Origin: Symsagittifera roscoffensis
Taxonomy: Eukaryota; Xenacoelomorpha; Acoela; Convolutidae
Length of the DNA: 64,000 nucleotides
Reading direction: 5' to 3'
Assembly (NCBI RefSeq): GCF_963678635.1
Contig: NC_087066.1
Location: 68,333,477 to 68,397,476, forward strand
Part shown: positions 60,127-64,000 of the stretch, in pieces
Layout of the letters: each line of letters starts with the position of its first letter
Position numbering within the stretch: position 1 is the stretch's first letter
Notes under the pieces: model-generated
Seen by the model: the letters and a program-made list of their open reading frames with translations, nothing else
The model's database searches: none
What the model was told of the DNA's origin: nothing
Translations under genes and position numbers: made by a program

Positions 60127-60433
60127 ACAGTTATTTATATCCTCTAACAACGGTGACAGTGCTTCAATAGAAGGACTGCCCCCCCCAATACAATAGTTTT
60201 TTTATATCCGAAATATCGCCTTTTTAATGAAAATATCAAAAAATCAAAAATATATTTTATTTTTATCATTATTTTGTTTAAATAACCTGAATTGTTGATG
60301 TAAACCGGGTAGACTATAAGTGGGCGCTCAATGTGCCTTTTGTCTATCCTCTCCGAGTTATTTATTTTGATGCTGTGTCTATTTTGATGTTTTATTATAA
60401 CTTTGGAGAAATAAATTCTTTCTTTCTTAAAAA

Positions 60434-61205
60434 CGCCTTTTTTCCTGTTTTTCAAAAACTTGCCTGCGACGCAAAATTTTTGGCCAAAACAGGTTGTTTC
60501 TATTAGTGCTTTGAGAGAGCACGGAATAAGGATTTGGTCGACGTAAACAAAAAACTCGACAAACTTTATGAACTTATGGCAGCTCTCCTAAGCGTTTGCT
60601 TCGGATGAAGTCAGCAATGATGGAGTGAACAAATTGTTGGAAATTTGATGTTAGCGAATCAGAGCTCAGCATTCAAAAGTATCCAAGAGCAAAAATCTCA
60701 AAGTAAGAAAGTAAATCTAGGCCAATGGAATTATCATTGAACGATCACAAAATGAGCAGATACATAAGCTTTTAAATTTTGCCAGATCGAATACACTTTG
60801 GAAAAAAATTTGGCAATTGAATTATAAAACACCAATTTCATCATAACTGCACGGATTACTTCAAATATACTAGCAAGATCAAGTGTCTTGTATTCGGGGA
60901 CAAGACTTTTTCCCGTAAACAAAACTTTTCTTACAAATCTTACTTGCTTTTCTGTTTTGCTTTATTATTGAACCTTAACAACTTCCAGGGTTGTTCTCAC
61001 TTGGCCTAAAGACTGCGTGGTTGCCTTTGTACCTTTAAGTCTGCTGTTTTCAGCCTTTGTGCTTTCTTTTTTTTTCAATAATTACGAATTAGTTTTTTTT
61101 TTGTTTAAAATTGAAATTTTGGTCTTTTGTGTGTCTGCTCAAATTTTGTCGGCATATTTGACAAATCACGGACTTTTGTTGAAGCGAGCAAATTACATAG
61201 TAGTT
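60434..61205. other. No gene seen
   Basis: AT-rich sequence without a supported coding frame, splice-flanked exon or recognised repeat. Confidence 0.6.
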
Positions 61206-61283
61206 GCAAGTTTAGCCTGGAGGTAACGAATAGGCCTGGTAAGGCAAAAGTCCTGTGTTCGAATCTGACCAGGACCTGTTTTT
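61206..61283 (+). ncRNA. tRNA-like (possible SINE) promoter pair
   Basis: TAGCCTGGAGG at 61213-61223 fits an A box at 9 of 11 positions, TGTTCGAATCT at 61256-61266 fits a B box similarly, and a T-run at 61279-61286 could end transcription. A 4-bp D-stem (GCCT/AGGC) can form, but the T-stem and acceptor stem do not pair, so this is not a functional tRNA. It may be the head of a tRNA-derived SINE, or chance. Confidence 0.25.
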
Positions 61284-61289
61284 TTTCAA

Positions 61290-61975
61290 ACGGTAAAAAT
61301 TCCGGTTCAAAAAAAAATCGGCCTTTTATTTGTCTGCTTATGTTTTTCGGCTTTGTTGCCAGATTTAAGAATCGTTCAACTTTGGTGCAAACAAGTTTCA
61401 CTGTAGTTGCTTAGTGTCTTAGCATTTTGGAAATCTGGCTGAATCAAAGTTTGTCTTTTTTTGTCAAATTTTTTTTGTCTTTTTTTTTTACTTAGTCTGT
61501 TTCGGCTAATTTTTTGTCTTTTTAGTGGCCCCTTATTGCATCGTTTGATGAAAATTTTTTTGTGTGTTCTGAGGGGAAGGGAAGAGAAGTTTTTTATTAA
61601 GAGTTTTTTTGATTTTTTTGGGCATGAAGGGTTTCTGCTGAGGTTTTTTCACTTGTTACCGCTTCGTAAGATTTTTCCGATGCTAATTTTGCATTGTTTT
61701 GTCTTGGCATGTTTTTTTTTCAAAACTATATTTTTTTCATTTTAAAAGATTGGCTGTATGTATACTTGTAAAACATCGATAAAACTTTTTTGCTGATGAT
61801 TTTTTGGCTTTCGATTAAGCTCCTGGTTTAGTTTCCGAATTGTGTATACCACCTTGTTTTCAGTACCTATATGGCTTCCGTGGATACTATTTGAGCAGTA
61901 CATGTATGTTTTACTAGAAGATTTTGCCGAACAATTTGGTTGATTTTCAGCTAATTGGCTGTCAGCTTTAATTCT
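61290..61975. other. No gene seen, T-rich
   Basis: T-rich on the plus strand. The open frames here are made of Phe/Leu/Ser codons from T-runs, not genes. Confidence 0.6.
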
Positions 61976-62130
61976 GTTGGCTTATCTATCTTTTATTTAA
62001 TTGGCGTTTCACGTCACATATGTTGAAGAAGTCCCGGTCTTGACATGTTTAAGCTTTTTCAACGTAATATTTTAGCATGTTTAATGAAAGAATTTTTGCA
62101 CATTTAAGTTGAATCGTATATTGCAAATGT
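61976..62130 (+). repeat. Second diverged satellite monomer
   Basis: GACATGTTTAAGC, AGCATGTTTAATGAAAGAAT and TCGTATATTGCA at 62042-62125 align with the 115-bp monomer, with TTTTTCAACGTAATATTTT in place of GCATAATAATTTT. It lies 26 kb from the array and resembles the diverged monomer at 36305-36430 more than the array monomers at that position. Confidence 0.65.
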
Positions 62131-62309
62131 TTTAGAAATTTTTTCAATTTCCAAGGTCATCCTCGATTCTTACCACCTATCTCCAGAAGCATGAATGCTG
62201 TACAGATTTATGCTTCTTTCGCAATGCAAACTATTTAGTGCTTTCTTCTCAGTGTTTGTTTTAAGAAATTCAATTTCTTAAACCTATTGCTCTTAAACCT
62301 AGCTTAAAC

Positions 62310-63065
62310 GTTCAAGGTTTGCAATCCTGGCCTCCAAATGTTAGTGCTCAAATCCTTTTGGCTACCGAGATATGGCGTTTTTATGGTTTTTTATTTGTTT
62401 GAACAAGATTTTAAAAAACAAAAAGAAAACATGAAAATCTTTACTCCATGGTGGATTGCTGCGATGGCACGCTCAGGGTTGTAAATCTGACCTTCAAATA
62501 TTATTGCTCAATTCCTTTTGGTTTCCGAGATATGGCGTTTTTTACGATTTTTTTTTTCAAAAAAAATTGATTTGTTCATTTATTTTTTTTAATTTTGAAG
62601 TTCTCCAACTCTATGATGGAGTTTTTCAGAGTAAACTCAGTGCTGGCAAATATGGCATCCATCTATTACTGCTCAAATAATTTTGATAAATGGCGCTTTT
62701 GGATCTAATTAACAATCTTTCCCCCCTCTGCCCTTTCAAGAAAGGGCGAGAAGATTGTTACGTTGTTTAGGCTAGTCGAATTTTCTACCAATCAGAATGC
62801 AGCAAACTTATACTGATCAATACGAAGCTCCAGTGCTAATGTACTGTACTTTTTAATAGTGGTGGAGGTTCCTTGGTAGATACGATAAGGGGGAGGTTAT
62901 GTATATTTTTTTGTTTTTTAATTTTTTTCTATAAATTTTGATTGATATTACACTCTGGGGTTGCAAAACTGGCCTCCAAGTGCTACTGCTCAAATCTTTT
63001 TGGTTTCCGAGATATGGCGTTTTTTATGATTTTTTTTCAAAACAATTTTGATTCCAAAAAGTTTA
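62310..63065 (+). repeat. Dispersed ~165-bp repeat, four units
   Basis: Units start with a (C)TGGCCTCCAA-like motif at about 62327, 62487, 62652 and 62968. Each is followed by TACTGCTCAAAT, TTTTGGTTTCCGAGATATGG and CGTTTTT with a T-rich tail. Spacing is about 160-165 bp with one double interval. Same family as 36440-36960. No coding. Confidence 0.65.
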
Positions 63066-64000
63066 AAATTACTTGAGTTTCTCCTGCTCAAATCCGTTTC
63101 GAGTTTTTTTTTTCTTTTTTTTCCAGGGTACACTATGGGATGTACCTTTTAGTTTGCAAGATTTGACCTTTCCTGTTCTACGCTGAAAACTTTCGAATTC
63201 CTCTTTGATACTTTTTGAGTGTCTTGCTGTTTTAATCGTTGTATCGCAAAGCGTGCGAAGCTCAGCTTCGAATCTGTCTTTAATATTGTCGTCGGTTTGG
63301 TGCAAAAATCATTCAGCGATGTCGGTCTCTCCATCATGAGAATAGCCACCCCTTTCCTATGATTTACAACTGAAATTGAGCATGTGAACTGAAGTCGAAT
63401 TTTGTAAAAAGTCCCATTCGACTACTAATTTCATAATTAAAGTTTGAAAACGCCGCGGATATCAAAAAACACTTAATCCAACGTTCTTAATCTTACGTTT
63501 CTAATTTTACATTTCAGCGTTCTTTTTTTACGTTCCTAATTTTTCATTCAAAGGTTTCGTTTATCAAAAAAATCGAATTCTTGGAGTTGAAGGCGATTTG
63601 GCCTTTTTTTTTGTTTCCAGTAATTTTAGACTGTTAGGCTATGCTTAAGTAGTTTAGCAAGATACATGTTTGACTTTCAGTTTAACAAAGAGTTCTAAAA
63701 ATTCAAGTAAAAATTTCTCGCGATCGGTAGAAACACAGAAATATCACGAGTTTCATTTCACGCATACAAAAAATTTTTAAACAAACCTTTCGAAATGCCT
63801 TTCATCGTTTATCAATACTTCAAATTTTTACTAGAAAACATTTGCTTATTTTTCACATAACTGATATTCAACAATTTTTTCAATTTGCTGCACTAAAATA
63901 TGAAACTGAAAACAACTTTCAACTATTTAAGCCTGGTACAAAAAACAACAGAAACTGATACTTCGCAGTTGCTCCATTTGCGTAAAACTAACTGTCTGAG
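63066..64000. other. No gene seen
   Basis: No supported exon. A short CATGAGAATAGCCACCCC at 63336-63353 resembles the right end of TIR family A (CATGAGAATAGCCCCC), but no matching left end was found. The rest is AT-rich. Confidence 0.5.

Larger units (their letters stand above)
56191..60428 (+). mobile_element. Non-LTR retrotransposon (LINE), nearly complete
   Basis: Two-ORF LINE in plus orientation: ORF1 56191-57084 with one internal stop, ORF2 57065-59935 intact. ORF2 carries an APE-type endonuclease followed by reverse transcriptase and no RNase H, the layout of the CR1/L2/Jockey group; I cannot give the clade with certainty. The 3' side is uncertain: an AATAAA at 60410-60415 followed by TTCTTTCTTTCTT looks like a LINE 3' end with a short simple-repeat tail. 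The segment 59990-60245 contains T-rich and ~165-bp repeat-like sequence that might be a later insertion. A target-site duplication was not found, and the 5' UTR start is not defined. Confidence 0.85.

Noticed and set aside
59928-60170. Open frames rich in Lys or Phe on either strand
   Set aside because: They are translations of the T-rich tract.
61976-63065. LTR retrotransposon suggested by repeats on both sides of the gene region
   Set aside because: No TG..CA ends, primer-binding site or gag/pol frame; the shared sequence is a diverged satellite monomer plus short repeats.

Overview
The window looks like nuclear DNA from an AT-rich invertebrate metazoan. The grounds are a spliced multi-exon gene with GT/AG introns, a non-LTR retrotransposon, small TIR transposons, and a megasatellite-scale tandem array carrying a 200-N scaffold gap. 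I cannot name the species. No bacterial, plasmid or phage gene was seen.

Layout. (1) 1-36155: one uninterrupted satellite array with a ~115-bp monomer (roughly 310 copies). It runs off the left edge of the window and is organised in successive blocks of different higher-order repeats. A 200-N gap lies at 16011-16210. (2) 36156-36960: transition sequence with a diverged satellite monomer and a ~165-bp dispersed repeat family. (3) 37521-53980, minus strand: a gene I assembled by hand from splice sites. It has 21 exons with every phase matching, 3348 nt of CDS and about 1115 aa. The predicted protein has a short N-terminal region, a long coiled coil, two helical exons, a cysteine-rich exon and a C-terminal hydrophobic anchor. 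I do not recognise the family. The two helical exons lie in a recent 2.81-kb tandem duplication (38771-41581 and 41588-44396), and the phases only allow one copy of exon 17 to be used in a given mRNA. (4) 53981-55456: a divergent intergenic region carrying two nested TIR elements. (5) 55457-55747, plus strand: the first coding exon of a second gene whose remaining exons I could not find in the window. (6) 56191 to about 60428, plus strand: a LINE-type retrotransposon inside that gene's first intron. ORF2 (endonuclease plus reverse transcriptase) is intact; ORF1 is broken by one in-frame TAG. (7) 60430-64000: no supported gene. It holds T-rich tracts, a tRNA-like SINE candidate, a second diverged satellite monomer and further copies of the ~165-bp repeat.

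The strongest items for follow-up are the unrecognised tail-anchored coiled-coil gene with its phase-constrained exon duplication, the satellite's block structure and its link to a dispersed element at both ends, and the nested TIR elements in the divergent promoter region.
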